From assembly GCA_027076405.1 (NCBI GenBank), contig JALTJN010000362.1, positions 558,001 through 622,000 of the forward strand: a stretch of 64,000 nucleotides of DNA. Reading direction: 5' to 3'. The DNA is from Chromatiales bacterium. Lineage in GTDB: Bacteria > Pseudomonadota > Gammaproteobacteria > UBA6429. Below are positions 38,273 to 48,313 of this stretch, piece by piece. The translations under genes and the position numbers were made by a program. Within the stretch, counting starts at the first letter, position 1; every line of letters begins with the position of its first letter. The notes beneath the pieces are model-generated. The model searched no databases, was not told where the DNA came from, and was given only the letters and a program-made list of their open reading frames with translations.

Positions 38273-38899
38273 ATGATTGGCATCTTAGGTGGAACATTTG
38301 ACCCCATTCATTTTGGACATTTGCGCACAGCATTAGATGTACAACAACGTTTAGCATTAGATGAAGTTCGTTTTATTCCTTGCGGAGAACCTGCTCATAG
38401 AAACAAACCGATAGCCGAGCCTTTGCAAAGGCTTGCAATGGTGCGCGCGGCTATTGCAGGGCAAGAAAAGTTTACGGTTGATGATCGGGAAATTCGGCGT
38501 GATGGCCCCTCTTATATGGTGGACACATTAACGAGTTTAAAGCAGGATTTTAAAGATCAGTCCTTGTGTTTAATTTTAGGCACCGATGCGTTTAATGGTT
38601 TGGCGCAATGGTATCAGTGGGAATCAATCTTTGATCTTGCCAATATTGTTGTAATGCGCCGAGCTAATGTTGATGGTAAAGCAATTATTAATAAACAGTT
38701 ATTTAAATTAATTAAACATCGTTTGCTTGATGTAGATGATTTAAAGAGAAAAGACAATGGCGGAATTAGTTTTGTTCCTGTCACGCAACTTGAAATATCA
38801 GCAACGGTAATTCGCCAGCAGTGGCAACAATGTAATGACATACAATTTTTTTTACCGGATTCAGTATTAACACTGATCCAACAGCAAAATATTTATTAA
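38273..38899 (+). CDS. nadD: Nicotinate-nucleotide adenylyltransferase NadD
   Basis: NadD adenylates nicotinate mononucleotide to form deamido-NAD. The 208 residues contain the nucleotidyltransferase motif GGTFDPIHFGHLRTA near the start, and the C-terminal ISATVIRQQW, related to the ISSTxIR motif. rsfS follows after nine bases. Confidence 0.96.
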   Translation: MIGILGGTFDPIHFGHLRTALDVQQRLALDEVRFIPCGEPAHRNKPIAEPLQRLAMVRAAIAGQEKFTVDDREIRRDGPSYMVDTLTSLKQDFKDQSLCLILGTDAFNGLAQWYQWESIFDLANIVVMRRANVDGKAIINKQLFKLIKHRLLDVDDLKRKDNGGISFVPVTQLEISATVIRQQWQQCNDIQFFLPDSVLTLIQQQNIY

Positions 38900-38908
38900 G
38901 GTTAAATT

Positions 38909-39250
38909 ATGAATACAAAAGAACTTTGTGATCTGGCAGTGGATGCACTGGAAGATATTAAAGGTATCGATATTAAAGTTTTAGATGTTATCAACAAGAG
39001 TAGTGTCACAGATATTATGATTTTTGCCAGTGGTAATACCTCTCGTCAGGTTAAAGCATTAGCGAATAGTGTTGCAGATAAAGCTAAAAAAGCAGGTTCA
39101 CCGGCATTAGGTCTGGAAGGTGATGACTCGAATGAATGGATACTGATTGATTTGGGTGATGTGGTTGTTCATGTTATGCAACCGGCAATCAGGGAGTTTT
39201 ATAACTTAGAAAAACTCTGGGGCGAAGATAGTCCTGCTGAATCTAAATAA
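38909..39250 (+). CDS. rsfS: Ribosome silencing factor RsfS
   Basis: RsfS binds ribosomal protein L14 and blocks subunit joining when nutrients are scarce. The 113 residues have the typical [18 protein letters not shown] and [14 protein letters not shown] segments. It lies between nadD and rlmH in the conserved order. Confidence 0.96.
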   Translation: MNTKELCDLAVDALEDIKGIDIKVLDVINKSSVTDIMIFASGNTSRQVKALANSVADKAKKAGSPALGLEGDDSNEWILIDLGDVVVHVMQPAIREFYNLEKLWGEDSPAESK

Positions 39251-39255
39251 ATTTT

Positions 39256-39723
39256 ATGTTGATTCACCTTATCGCTGTTGGAACGCGTATGCCGTCGTGG
39301 GTTGAAGAAGGTTTTACCGAATACAGTAAGCGTATGCCGCCCGAGAGTAAATTAAAATTAGTTGAAATCGCCGCGGGTAAACGTGGCAAAAACAGTGATG
39401 TAAAACGGCTGACTCAGCAGGAAGGTGAAAAAATGCTGGCGGCCATTCCTAAAGGTGCAAAAATTGTTGCGCTTGATGTTCTTGGGAAAGCATGTTCAAC
39501 ACCAGAGCTGGCGCAAGAGCTGAAAACCTGGCAGGGCTCAGGTCAGGATATTGCAATATTGATTGGTGGGCCGGAAGGTTTAGCTGATGATTGTTTAAAG
39601 CAGGCACAACAAAAAATATCACTTTCTAAATTAACACTACCGCATCCTCTGGTGCGTGTTGTCCTTGCCGAACAGCTTTATCGTGCCTCGACTATTCTTA
39701 AAGGTCATCCTTATCACAAATAA
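39256..39723 (+). CDS. rlmH: 23S rRNA pseudouridine-1915 N3-methyltransferase RlmH
   Basis: A SPOUT-class methyltransferase of exactly the usual 155 residues. The SAM-binding knot includes ILIGGPEGL and the C-terminal [17 protein letters not shown]. It ends the leuS-to-rlmH group; the 250 bases after it hold no gene and a structured leader for the next gene. Confidence 0.97.
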   Translation: MLIHLIAVGTRMPSWVEEGFTEYSKRMPPESKLKLVEIAAGKRGKNSDVKRLTQQEGEKMLAAIPKGAKIVALDVLGKACSTPELAQELKTWQGSGQDIAILIGGPEGLADDCLKQAQQKISLSKLTLPHPLVRVVLAEQLYRASTILKGHPYHK

Positions 39724-39895
39724 ATAATGACTTATGATCATTGTATGGCTCGTCATTCATAATAAGATAATCATAATATTCTAATTGTTTTTGTCTTTAC
39801 TCCGCATCTATAAATCTAAGTTTTAACATGTTATATTTTTATATCATATTTATCTGTCTATTGACTTATTCCCCCTCTAGGTTGATTCAGGTTGA

Positions 39896-39940
39896 ACTAA
39901 ACATCATATAAATAACCGGTCGATAAGACTGGTGTTTAGT
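39896..39940 (+). promoter_or_regulatory. Stem-loop in the leader of a GGDEF gene
   Basis: ACTAAACA (39896-39903) pairs with TGTTTAGT (39933-39940). Inside it, CCGGTC and GACTGG pair around the five-base loop GATAA, leaving an A/T-rich bulge of about twelve bases on the 5' side. The structure ends about 40 bases before the likely ATG at 39981. It could be a protein operator or an RNA element; it does not match a riboswitch class I know. Confidence 0.4.
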
Positions 39941-39980
39941 ATTGTATCTAACCGGAATATTGTGTGCTTTCATTTTATCT

Positions 39981-41168
39981 ATGAAAATTCAAACAGCAGC
40001 TGGCAGTATTAGTTTACGTATTAGTTTCGGATTTTTTATGGTCGTATTATTAATGCTGACGCTTACGTTTGTTGGATTAAAACATATGGCACAAATTAAT
40101 TCTCAAATTAAGAATATTGTTGAAAATAATAACGTCAAAATCGAGTTAGGACAGGTTATGCAAGATGCTTTGTATAATCGTGCTTTAAGTATGCATTCAA
40201 TAGCGGCATTTAAAGATGGATTTCTTCAGGATGATGAATTCATGCAGTTTAACAAGATGGGAGTCCGCTACTTAAATGCACGTAAAAGTCTTGAGAATTT
40301 AGTATTAACGAAGCAGGAACAAAATATATTATCAGAAATAAAAATTTTAACTCGAGACACTCAACCTATTGTAGAGAAAGTGATTAATCTGGGAATGGAT
40401 TCTACAGACCGGATTGTTGTTGATAAATTAATTAAATTAGCAATACCAAAGCAGCGACTTATTGCAGAACAAGTTAAAAAACTGGTCTCCCTTCAGCGCA
40501 AACAGGCAACCATGGCATTAAATGAAGGACAGGCTGCCTATGAGAATGCTCGTAATCTCATGCTAATGTTGGGAGGAACAGCAATACTGTTAGGAATATT
40601 AATTGGTTATTTTGTGATACGGCATGTTACTAAACAGGCGGAGTTACTTGAGCATCAGGCATTGCATGATGAATTAACCGGTTTGGCTAACCGATTATTG
40701 TTTCAGGATCGTTTAAAAAAAGCGGTAATGCGTGGTCAGCGACAAGGTGTATCATTATCTATCATTCTTATGGATCTGGATGATTTTAAAGAGGTGAATG
40801 ATACCTTTGGACATAGTGTTGGTGATGTATTATTAGCAGAAGTTGCACGACGTTTAAAATCCATGGTGAGAAAAGTAGATACCGTTGCCCGTTTAGGTGG
40901 AGATGAGTTTGTTATTATTCTTGAATCGCTGGAGCAATATCAAGTAATAAAGTTTGCAGAAAAACTGGAATACTTAATTAATGAACCATTTTTACTTGCA
41001 GGCAGAGAAATGAAAGTTGGTATTAGTATGGGGATTGCAAGTTATCCAGAACATGCACAAGATTGCACGACGCTTGTTAACAGAGCGGATTTTGCCATGT
41101 ATGAAGCGAAAAGGAATAATCTCTCCTATGTTTGTTATTCTGACAAACTAAAGAAAAAGTATGCTTAA
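39981..41168 (+). CDS. Membrane-bound diguanylate cyclase
   Basis: An N-terminal membrane helix (residues about 12-32), a periplasmic helical sensor of about 160 residues like the four-helix bundles of chemoreceptors, a second helix (about 197-218), and a cytoplasmic GGDEF domain. The signature RLGGDEFVIIL is intact and DELTGLANRLLFQ precedes it, so c-di-GMP synthesis is likely. An inhibitory RxxD site is not evident. The ATG at 39981 is preferred; an in-frame TTG at 39942 abuts the leader hairpin and has no ribosome site. Confidence 0.9.
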   Translation: MKIQTAAGSISLRISFGFFMVVLLMLTLTFVGLKHMAQINSQIKNIVENNNVKIELGQVMQDALYNRALSMHSIAAFKDGFLQDDEFMQFNKMGVRYLNARKSLENLVLTKQEQNILSEIKILTRDTQPIVEKVINLGMDSTDRIVVDKLIKLAIPKQRLIAEQVKKLVSLQRKQATMALNEGQAAYENARNLMLMLGGTAILLGILIGYFVIRHVTKQAELLEHQALHDELTGLANRLLFQDRLKKAVMRGQRQGVSLSIILMDLDDFKEVNDTFGHSVGDVLLAEVARRLKSMVRKVDTVARLGGDEFVIILESLEQYQVIKFAEKLEYLINEPFLLAGREMKVGISMGIASYPEHAQDCTTLVNRADFAMYEAKRNNLSYVCYSDKLKKKYA

Positions 41169-41277
41169 GTTTTTTTACACCAATGCAGCATAAAAAATTA
41201 TACTCCCTGTTTTGTATCTTTTAAATTATTAAGAACGATTTCTAATTATGCTTTTTGAGTAATGATATACTTCAAAT

Positions 41278-41889
41278 ATGAAAATTGATTTATTTCTTGC
41301 CTCAAAATCACCCCGTCGGAGTGAACTATTAAGTCAGATAGATATCCCCTTTGCAGTGTTAGCGGTTGATATTGATGAAACACTATTGCCAGCTGAAAAA
41401 GCAGATGATTATGTTTTACGATTAGCAAAAGAAAAAGCATTAGCTGGTCTACATAAGGTCAAGCTAAAGACGAGCGCAATTATCGGTTCAGATACTGTTG
41501 TTGTGATTAATGACCAAATTTTAGGTAAACCGGATAATCACTCAGATGCAAAAAATATGCTGACATTATTATCCGGTAAAACACATCAAGTGATGACGGC
41601 TGTGGCTTTAGCTATCCCACCGACAAACGGTTTAGACGCTGAACTGACGAGTATTATTAGTGTCAGTAATGTGAAATTTAAGAATTTATCTGATTTAGAA
41701 ATAGAGCAATATATAAACTCCGGTGAATGTGACGATAAGGCCGGTTCGTATGCCATTCAGGGCAAAGCGGCGGTTTTTATTACACATTTATCAGGGAGTT
41801 ATTCCGGCGTGATGGGACTGCCTTTGTATGAAACCGTTGAACTTCTCAAAAATGCGGGTATCGGCATAGATTCCTTAGTAGTATCATAG
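41278..41889 (+). CDS. maf: Maf-family nucleotide pyrophosphatase
   Basis: Maf proteins hydrolyse modified or canonical nucleoside triphosphates. The 203 residues open with the signature LASKSPRRSELLSQI and contain IIGSDTVVVI with the catalytic Asp. The motif set resembles the dTTP/UTP pyrophosphatase (YhdE) type rather than YceF; I hold that loosely. It is 24 bases before rng, the usual maf-rng-yhdP order. Confidence 0.94.
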   Translation: MKIDLFLASKSPRRSELLSQIDIPFAVLAVDIDETLLPAEKADDYVLRLAKEKALAGLHKVKLKTSAIIGSDTVVVINDQILGKPDNHSDAKNMLTLLSGKTHQVMTAVALAIPPTNGLDAELTSIISVSNVKFKNLSDLEIEQYINSGECDDKAGSYAIQGKAAVFITHLSGSYSGVMGLPLYETVELLKNAGIGIDSLVVS

Positions 41890-41913
41890 GCTTAGGACAG
41901 ATAAAGGATATAT

Positions 41914-43380
41914 ATGAGCGAAGAATTACTGATAAATGTAACCCCGCAAGAGACCCGGGTGGCCTATGTCGAAAATGGCTTATTACAAGAGGTTCACATC
42001 GAGCGGGAACGCAAACGTGGACTGGTCGGCAATATCTATAAAGGTAAAGTTGTTCGTGTTTTACCCGGAATGCAAGCCGCTTTTTTAGACGTTGGGCTGG
42101 ATCGCACCGCATTCTTGCACGTCTCTGATATTGCGCAGCCGGACGGAAAAAATGGTGACGGCGGCAAACCCTCTGACGTTATTATGGAATTATTACGTGA
42201 AGGTCAGGAGGTCATGGTTCAGGTTGTTAAAGATCCCATGGGGACAAAAGGGGCACGCTTAACCACTCAAATTTCTTTTCCTTCCCGTTATCTGGTTTAT
42301 ATGCCAGGGATAACGCATGTGGGTATTTCACAACGAATTGAAGATGAAAATGAACGGCAACGTTTAAAAGATGTGCTTTCGAATTATGCTAGTGAATTTG
42401 ACAAGGGCGGCTATATTGCGCGAACTGTCGCAGAAGGAATTAGCGATGATGCTATTTATAAAGATATGCAGTTTTTGCAGAAGATATGGACAACGATTCT
42501 GGAACGAAATCGTGATATGAAAGCGGGTACGTTAATTCATGAAGATATGTCGCTTGTCATGCGCACCATGCGAGATTTAAGTGGAATTGAAATTGAAAAA
42601 GTAAGAATTGATTCGCGCTCCACATTTGATAAAGTTCAGAAATTTGCCAGCAAGTTTATACCTGAGTTAGAAAATCGTATTGAACATTACCCCGGTGAAC
42701 GGCCTATCTTTGATTTGTATGGCATAGAAGATGAAATGCAAAAAGCACTGGAGAGGAAAGTTCCCCTAAAATCGGGTGGTTATTTAATTATTGATCAAAC
42801 TGAAGCAATGACAACCATTGATGTTAATACCGGTGCATTTGTTGGCCATAGAAATCTGGAAGAAACAATATTCAAAACGAATCTTGAATCTGCACAAACG
42901 ATTGTAAGACAACTACGTTTGCGAAATCTTGGCGGCATTATTATTATTGATTTTATCGATATGTCCGATGCTGAACATAAAAGGCAAGTATTACGTGCAT
43001 TAGAAAAGTGCCTTGATAAAGATCATGCAAAAACAAATGTGTGTGACGTTTCATCGCTGGGACTGGTTGAAATGACCCGTAAACGAACACGCGAAAGTCT
43101 TGAGCATATTCTTTGTGAAACTTGTCCGTGTTGTAACGGGCGAGCCTCCTTACGGACTCCGGAAACAGTATGTTATGAAATTTTCCGTGAAATCATACGT
43201 GAGGCACGCCAGTTTGATGCTCAGGAATTTCTGGTTTTGGCCGCTCATTCTGTTGTTGACTTAATGCTGGATGAAGAATCAACCAGCATTGCAGAGCTTG
43301 AAGATTTTATCGGTAAGCCTATCCGCTTTCAGGTTGAGACTGAATACAACCAGGAACATTTTGATGTTGTCCTAATGTAA
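41914..43380 (+). CDS. rng: Ribonuclease G
   Basis: RNase G matures the 5' end of 16S rRNA and degrades some mRNAs. The 488 residues contain an S1-like domain (GNIYKGKVVRVLPGMQAAF, DRTAFLHVSDI), the catalytic metal Asp in TIDVNTGAFVG near 308 and IIIIDFIDM, and the zinc-link cysteines CETCPCC near 408. It lacks the long RNase E scaffold tail. yhdP starts one base after its stop. Confidence 0.97.
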   Translation: MSEELLINVTPQETRVAYVENGLLQEVHIERERKRGLVGNIYKGKVVRVLPGMQAAFLDVGLDRTAFLHVSDIAQPDGKNGDGGKPSDVIMELLREGQEVMVQVVKDPMGTKGARLTTQISFPSRYLVYMPGITHVGISQRIEDENERQRLKDVLSNYASEFDKGGYIARTVAEGISDDAIYKDMQFLQKIWTTILERNRDMKAGTLIHEDMSLVMRTMRDLSGIEIEKVRIDSRSTFDKVQKFASKFIPELENRIEHYPGERPIFDLYGIEDEMQKALERKVPLKSGGYLIIDQTEAMTTIDVNTGAFVGHRNLEETIFKTNLESAQTIVRQLRLRNLGGIIIIDFIDMSDAEHKRQVLRALEKCLDKDHAKTNVCDVSSLGLVEMTRKRTRESLEHILCETCPCCNGRASLRTPETVCYEIFREIIREARQFDAQEFLVLAAHSVVDLMLDEESTSIAELEDFIGKPIRFQVETEYNQEHFDVVLM

Positions 43381-43381
43381 A

Positions 43382-46300
43382 ATGATAAATTTCCATTCAT
43401 TATTTCATCGCTTCAAGTTTGTTGTTGGTTACACTATTGCTGCAATTGTCATTATTATCGCTTTAGGTGTTTCCGGCTTACGTTTACTTTTAACAACAGC
43501 GAATTTATATCAGGCTGAAGTTGAGCAACTTGCTGTAAGTTTATTAAAGCAACCGGTTAAAATCGGCAGAATGGATGCCAAGTTAAGCGGTTTGGTTCCA
43601 ACATTAATATTTCATGATGTTCAATTAATATCCAAAAAAACAAATAAAAGTCTTCTTTCTCTTTCACGGATTGATGTTGGTTTATCCGTTGATGACTTGA
43701 TATGGTCTCAAAAAATTACACCAGTTAAAATGACAGTCATTGGAATGAATGTTCATGTAACCAGAACAGTTGAAGGTAATATAAAAATAGAAGGTATTGA
43801 TATTGCAAATTTAAGCAATATTGACAATAAAGGATCAAATGATTTTTTAGAACACTGGTTTTCTCAGCAGACTGAAATAGGTCTGGAGGACAGCTTTCTG
43901 GTTTGGAAAGATGAACAGAATGCTGGGCTAACCTGGGTTTTTGATAATATAAATTTATTATTAAAAAACACCAAAGATCGGCATCAAATTTTATTATCAA
44001 GTAATCTGCCTGCAATACTGGGAAAGAAAATCAATTTTGCTTTTGATCTTGAAGGAGAGATAATTAATTCATCATCCTGGGACGCTAAAGTTTTTGTTGA
44101 AAGTAAGAATTTAAAATTAGCGCCACTCCAGAAATATATCAAATTGCCTGATTATAATTTAATAGCGGGCTCTACCGATTTAAAATTATGGGCTGACTGG
44201 GAAGATAGCCAGGTAAAGCAGCTAAGTGGTAATATAGATTTAAGTGATGTTACCTATATAAAAGGAAAACGTAAAAAAGTATCAATTAAATTAATTTCAG
44301 GAATATTTGATACAAATAAAGATGAAAATAATAACTGGAATGTTAGCATTGATCGATTCAATTATTCAGGTAATAAAAACATTCTGACTAACTCATCTTT
44401 CTCGCTTGCTTTTAATTTTAAAAATAAAAAACTGAATGAGATATTTGTTAAATCAGATTTTGTAAAGCTGGAGTCGTTATCAGAAATTGTAACGGCCAAT
44501 CATCTGCTTAAAATTGAAAGTGAAAAGAAGATAAAGTTATTAAATTTTCATGGTGTAATAAAAGATTTTTACATAGCAATTAAAAATAACGAATTAAAAC
44601 AACTTCAGGCAAACTTTAGTGAAGCAGGTTTAAATTCATGGAAGGGTATTCCAAAATTGGATATGGTATCAGGAGATATTAATTACAGCGGTAAGAATGG
44701 TGTAATAAATTTATACTCGAAAAAATCAATTATTGGCTTCCCTAACCTTTTTAGAGACACCTTTAAACTAGATGAAATAGATGCAAAAGTCATCTTTTCA
44801 AATAATAAAGAAGGTTTGTTATTTAATATAATAAATTTAAGAACTATGAATTCTGAAGTTGATGCAGATTCAAAGGCGCTTTTGTGGATTCCAAATGATG
44901 AGAGTTCTCCGTACCTTGACTTGCAAACTTATATAGCAAAAGGGGATGTTTCTAAAATATCACATTTCCTGCCGGCATCAATTATGGATGATTCTCTGGT
45001 AAAGTGGCTTGATAACGGGATAATTAGCGGAACGGTACAGAACAGCACAATTATTTTTAATGGAAAATTAAGTGAATTTCCTTTTGACAATACTGAAGGA
45101 AAATTTTTAGTTGATGTTGATGCTTCAAATGTCGTTATTAATTATCAGGAACATTGGCCGGAAATCACTGAAGCAAAAATAAATGCAGATTTTAGTGGTC
45201 AGGGTATGTCCCTGTTTATCGCTTCAGGAAAGATTGCAGGTAATGTTTTATATAACTCTTCAGCTATAATAAAATCTTTTTCAAAGGCTGAGTTAGAGCT
45301 AAATATACATTCGCAGGGTAATACTCACAATACACTTCATTATTTAATAAATAGTCCAATTTTATCTTCTGCAAAAGAGACGATTAGTGCAATGCGGTGG
45401 AGCGGAGATATTGTTACTGCTGTAAAAGTAAATATTCCTCTGAATGATGCAATTAGTGCTAAAAAACAGACAACTTATACAGGTTCAGCGATACTGAAAG
45501 ATACCTCCGTATTTATGTTGAAAGACAAGATTGATATTACAAATGCAGAAGGTGAAATTAATTTCACAGAAAAATCTTTTTCAAGCAAGAAGCTATCGGC
45601 TTATATTCTGGGCGAACAATCAACAGTGACTGTTAGCTCCAGAAATAATAACAATATTATCTACTTATCTGCAAAGCCCAGAGTTGATGCTAAAAAAATA
45701 CTAAAAATATTTTCCATTCCCGGTGCAGACAAGGTGAGTGGATTAACTGATGTTAATATGAAAATGTCTTTTCCATCAAAGCATTTAAAAAGAAACTATC
45801 CTTCTTTAATTCTGACCAGTAATTTACTGGGAGTTAAAAGTAGATTGCCTGATCTGTTTTATAAACCAAAAAAGAAAAAACAGAAATTTAGATTTGAAAC
45901 GGATTTTCTTGGTGATGATAAAATTATAATGGGAGTTGAGTTTGGTGATAAAGCTTCGGCTATTATTGAGTTGGACCAGTCAAAACTTGAGCCATCGATT
46001 GATAAAGGGATGATCTCTTTTTCAGATAAAAAAGCAACTTTACCTAGAAAGAATATCTTATATGTTGATGGTAGTATAAATAAAATCACTCCCTCAGAAT
46101 GGGTCAAGGCACTTGATGATCCAAAAGAGAAAAGAACACAATCTTCGCTTAATATTCCTGTTATTTTTAATTTAAATAAATTAAAAATAATAACAAGAGG
46201 TAATGAGAAGAAAAAAAATAAAAAAACATATAAAAAATCGACATCTCCAAAAAAGCTTCCTGCTTTTGAAGGCATAATTAAGGGATTATATTTTAATAAA

Positions 46301-47065
46301 ATAAATCTTGGTCGTATTGATTTTAAGTCATCTAAAACTAAAAAGGGGTTACGCTTAGATGAGTTAATCGTATCATCTAAAAATATGAAATTATTTGCTC
46401 ATGGTGACTGGTCTGATACACGAGGTAAACAAGCTACAAATCTTAATATTACTTTAAGCAGTGATAATTTTGGAAGTATGTTGACAGATTTGGGATATTC
46501 ATCTGTTATTGATAGAGGAACGGCTAAAACGGTAGGTACGATTAACTGGCAAGGATCTCCAATGCAATTTTCTCTTTATCGGTTAAATGGAAATATTCAG
46601 CTTGAAATTGAAAACGGTAGTATAAGAGGGGTTGATACTGGTGCCGGACGACTCTTAGGTTTATTTAGTTTATCTTCTTTACCTCGAAAATTGATTGGTG
46701 ATTTTAAAGATGCTTCTGATAAAGCCTTTAATTTTGATTCTGCGAAGGGTGAAATAGTCATAGAAAATGGCGATGCCTATACTGATGACTTTGAAATTAA
46801 TAGCGCTATTGCAACAATTAATATTAGTGGGCGCACGGGGCTGGTTGATCAGGATTATGAGAATACAGTAGAAGTTGTTCCTGATGTGGGTGGAGGTGTT
46901 GCCGGAATAACTGCGCTTTTAGTCAATTTACCCGCTGGTATAGGTGTTTGGCTGCTTGATAAACTTACCGGCGAGCAGTTTAATGATGCGTCAGCGAAGC
47001 ATTATGAAATAAGCGGGACATGGGAAAAACCTGAAATTGAAGAGATTCTTGAAGAAGATTTGTAG
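43382..47065 (+). CDS. yhdP: AsmA-like envelope protein YhdP
   Basis: YhdP spans the periplasm and, with TamB and YdbH, moves phospholipids to the outer membrane in E. coli. This 1227-residue protein has one N-terminal membrane helix (about residues 13-36) and long beta-rich repeats. Its conserved C-terminal block contains GTAKTVGTINWQGSPMQF, IENGSIRGVDTGAGRLLGLF and PAGIGVWLLDKLTGEQFNDA. The middle is more A+T-rich and Lys/Asn-rich than its neighbours. Confidence 0.93.
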   Translation: MINFHSLFHRFKFVVGYTIAAIVIIIALGVSGLRLLLTTANLYQAEVEQLAVSLLKQPVKIGRMDAKLSGLVPTLIFHDVQLISKKTNKSLLSLSRIDVGLSVDDLIWSQKITPVKMTVIGMNVHVTRTVEGNIKIEGIDIANLSNIDNKGSNDFLEHWFSQQTEIGLEDSFLVWKDEQNAGLTWVFDNINLLLKNTKDRHQILLSSNLPAILGKKINFAFDLEGEIINSSSWDAKVFVESKNLKLAPLQKYIKLPDYNLIAGSTDLKLWADWEDSQVKQLSGNIDLSDVTYIKGKRKKVSIKLISGIFDTNKDENNNWNVSIDRFNYSGNKNILTNSSFSLAFNFKNKKLNEIFVKSDFVKLESLSEIVTANHLLKIESEKKIKLLNFHGVIKDFYIAIKNNELKQLQANFSEAGLNSWKGIPKLDMVSGDINYSGKNGVINLYSKKSIIGFPNLFRDTFKLDEIDAKVIFSNNKEGLLFNIINLRTMNSEVDADSKALLWIPNDESSPYLDLQTYIAKGDVSKISHFLPASIMDDSLVKWLDNGIISGTVQNSTIIFNGKLSEFPFDNTEGKFLVDVDASNVVINYQEHWPEITEAKINADFSGQGMSLFIASGKIAGNVLYNSSAIIKSFSKAELELNIHSQGNTHNTLHYLINSPILSSAKETISAMRWSGDIVTAVKVNIPLNDAISAKKQTTYTGSAILKDTSVFMLKDKIDITNAEGEINFTEKSFSSKKLSAYILGEQSTVTVSSRNNNNIIYLSAKPRVDAKKILKIFSIPGADKVSGLTDVNMKMSFPSKHLKRNYPSLILTSNLLGVKSRLPDLFYKPKKKKQKFRFETDFLGDDKIIMGVEFGDKASAIIELDQSKLEPSIDKGMISFSDKKATLPRKNILYVDGSINKITPSEWVKALDDPKEKRTQSSLNIPVIFNLNKLKIITRGNEKKKNKKTYKKSTSPKKLPAFEGIIKGLYFNKINLGRIDFKSSKTKKGLRLDELIVSSKNMKLFAHGDWSDTRGKQATNLNITLSSDNFGSMLTDLGYSSVIDRGTAKTVGTINWQGSPMQFSLYRLNGNIQLEIENGSIRGVDTGAGRLLGLFSLSSLPRKLIGDFKDASDKAFNFDSAKGEIVIENGDAYTDDFEINSAIATINISGRTGLVDQDYENTVEVVPDVGGGVAGITALLVNLPAGIGVWLLDKLTGEQFNDASAKHYEISGTWEKPEIEEILEEDL

Positions 47066-47066
47066 T

Positions 47067-47417
47067 ATGCTCCTTTATATGAAGAAACATATTAGCACCG
47101 TGCTGCTTTCATTTATTTTATTGTTAAACTGCAAGTATGTTGTTGCGGTGGAACTCTTGCACGCGAATGAATGGTCTGTTCCTAAGCAGGCATTGACCAT
47201 ACTCGCTATGCCTGCCATCAATGGCGTGATGAAGAAATTGCAAAATAATGTAAATAGTACTTTAATGATTAAATATCCCGGTGGTGATGAGGGTACACTT
47301 TGGGCTAATGAACTTAGAAGTTGGTTGGTTGCATTGGGACTTTCCTCTCGTCGTATTGAATTAATACCAGGTAGTGCTGTTTCAACCATTATTGAACTGG
47401 ATGTATTGCCCCACTAG
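47067..47417 (+). CDS. Small exported protein of unknown function
   Basis: The 117-residue product has a signal peptide (hydrophobic VLLSFILLLNC, likely cut after VVA near residue 29) and a mature part of about 88 residues containing YPGGDEGTLWANELRSWLVALGL. I do not recognise a family; the mature part may be an OmpA-like or nucleoside-handling fragment, but no motif proves it. It begins one base after the yhdP stop and ends 42 bases before the nitrilase gene. An ATG at 47079 is an alternative start. Confidence 0.6.
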   Translation: MLLYMKKHISTVLLSFILLLNCKYVVAVELLHANEWSVPKQALTILAMPAINGVMKKLQNNVNSTLMIKYPGGDEGTLWANELRSWLVALGLSSRRIELIPGSAVSTIIELDVLPH

Positions 47418-47459
47418 TTTTCAAGTATTATGAATTTCAAAAAGAAGTAAAATAGTCTC

Positions 47460-48305
47460 ATGAGTAAAGTTGCTGCAATCCAAATGGCTTCAGGCACAAA
47501 TGTCAGTGCAAATTTAAATGAAGTAAGTCGTCAAATATCAACTGCTGTTGAAGCAGGGGCCAAGTTAATCGTCTTACCAGAAAATTTTGCGATTATGGGA
47601 CTATCTGATAGTGATCAGCTCAAAGTGGCTGAAGATGAAGGAACAGGACCGATACAGGATTTTATGGCTCGGCAGGCAAAGGAAAATAATATTTGGCTTA
47701 TTGCCGGGACGATTCCTTTAAAACTAAACAGTGATAATCCTAATTATATGAACAAGGTTTATTCTGCCTGCCTTGTCTATAATGAAAAAGGTGAACGTGT
47801 TGCTAGATATGATAAAATTCATTTATTTGATGTGCACCTTGAGATTACCGGCGAGACATATAAAGAGTCTGAAACATTTGAAGCCGGTGATAAAGTCGCC
47901 GTTTTTGATACACCTTTTGGTAAAGTGGGGTTAGCAATCTGCTTTGACTTACGCTTTCCTGAATTATTTAGACAACTTACATTACAAGGTGCAGAGATTA
48001 TTATTTTACCTGCCGCATTTACTGCTATTACCGGCAATGCGCACTGGGAAGTGTTGATCCGAGCCAGAGCTATTGAAAATTTAAGTTACGTTATTGCATC
48101 TGCTCAAGGTGGTTACCATGTAAATGGTAAAGAAACACACGGTGATAGTATGATTGTTGATCCATGGGGGACAGTGCTGGATCACTTACCTCAAGGCTCA
48201 GGTTATGTTATTGCCGATATAGATATAGAAAACATTAAAAATATTCGCCGTAATTTTCCTGTGCTGGAAAACCGAAGAATTTCATGTCCGCTACCTAAAG
48301 AGTAA
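47460..48305 (+). CDS. Carbon-nitrogen hydrolase (Nit/YbeM type)
   Basis: A 281-residue nitrilase-superfamily amidase. The triad is visible: Glu in [10 protein letters not shown] near residue 42, Lys in [11 protein letters not shown] near 120 and Cys in [15 protein letters not shown] near 161. The sequence is close to the Nit1/YbeM group, which deaminates damaged glutathione (deaminated glutathione amidase), a repair role. It sits between yhdP and tldD as in many gammaproteobacteria. Confidence 0.9.
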   Translation: MSKVAAIQMASGTNVSANLNEVSRQISTAVEAGAKLIVLPENFAIMGLSDSDQLKVAEDEGTGPIQDFMARQAKENNIWLIAGTIPLKLNSDNPNYMNKVYSACLVYNEKGERVARYDKIHLFDVHLEITGETYKESETFEAGDKVAVFDTPFGKVGLAICFDLRFPELFRQLTLQGAEIIILPAAFTAITGNAHWEVLIRARAIENLSYVIASAQGGYHVNGKETHGDSMIVDPWGTVLDHLPQGSGYVIADIDIENIKNIRRNFPVLENRRISCPLPKE

Positions 48306-48313
48306 ATTATTTA

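Noticed and set aside
39724..39895. tRNA or small RNA gene after rlmH
   Set aside because: No cloverleaf, anticodon arm or CCA end could be drawn; only an A/T-rich sequence with a weak AATGAC/GTCATT pairing is present.
39896..39940. c-di-GMP (GEMM) riboswitch before the GGDEF gene
   Set aside because: The conserved GEMM core and tetraloop-receptor sequences are absent and the element is too short.
45859..46275. A 138-codon minus-strand reading frame
   Set aside because: It is antisense within yhdP in an A+T-rich stretch; the Phe-rich product is typical of a shadow of Lys codons.
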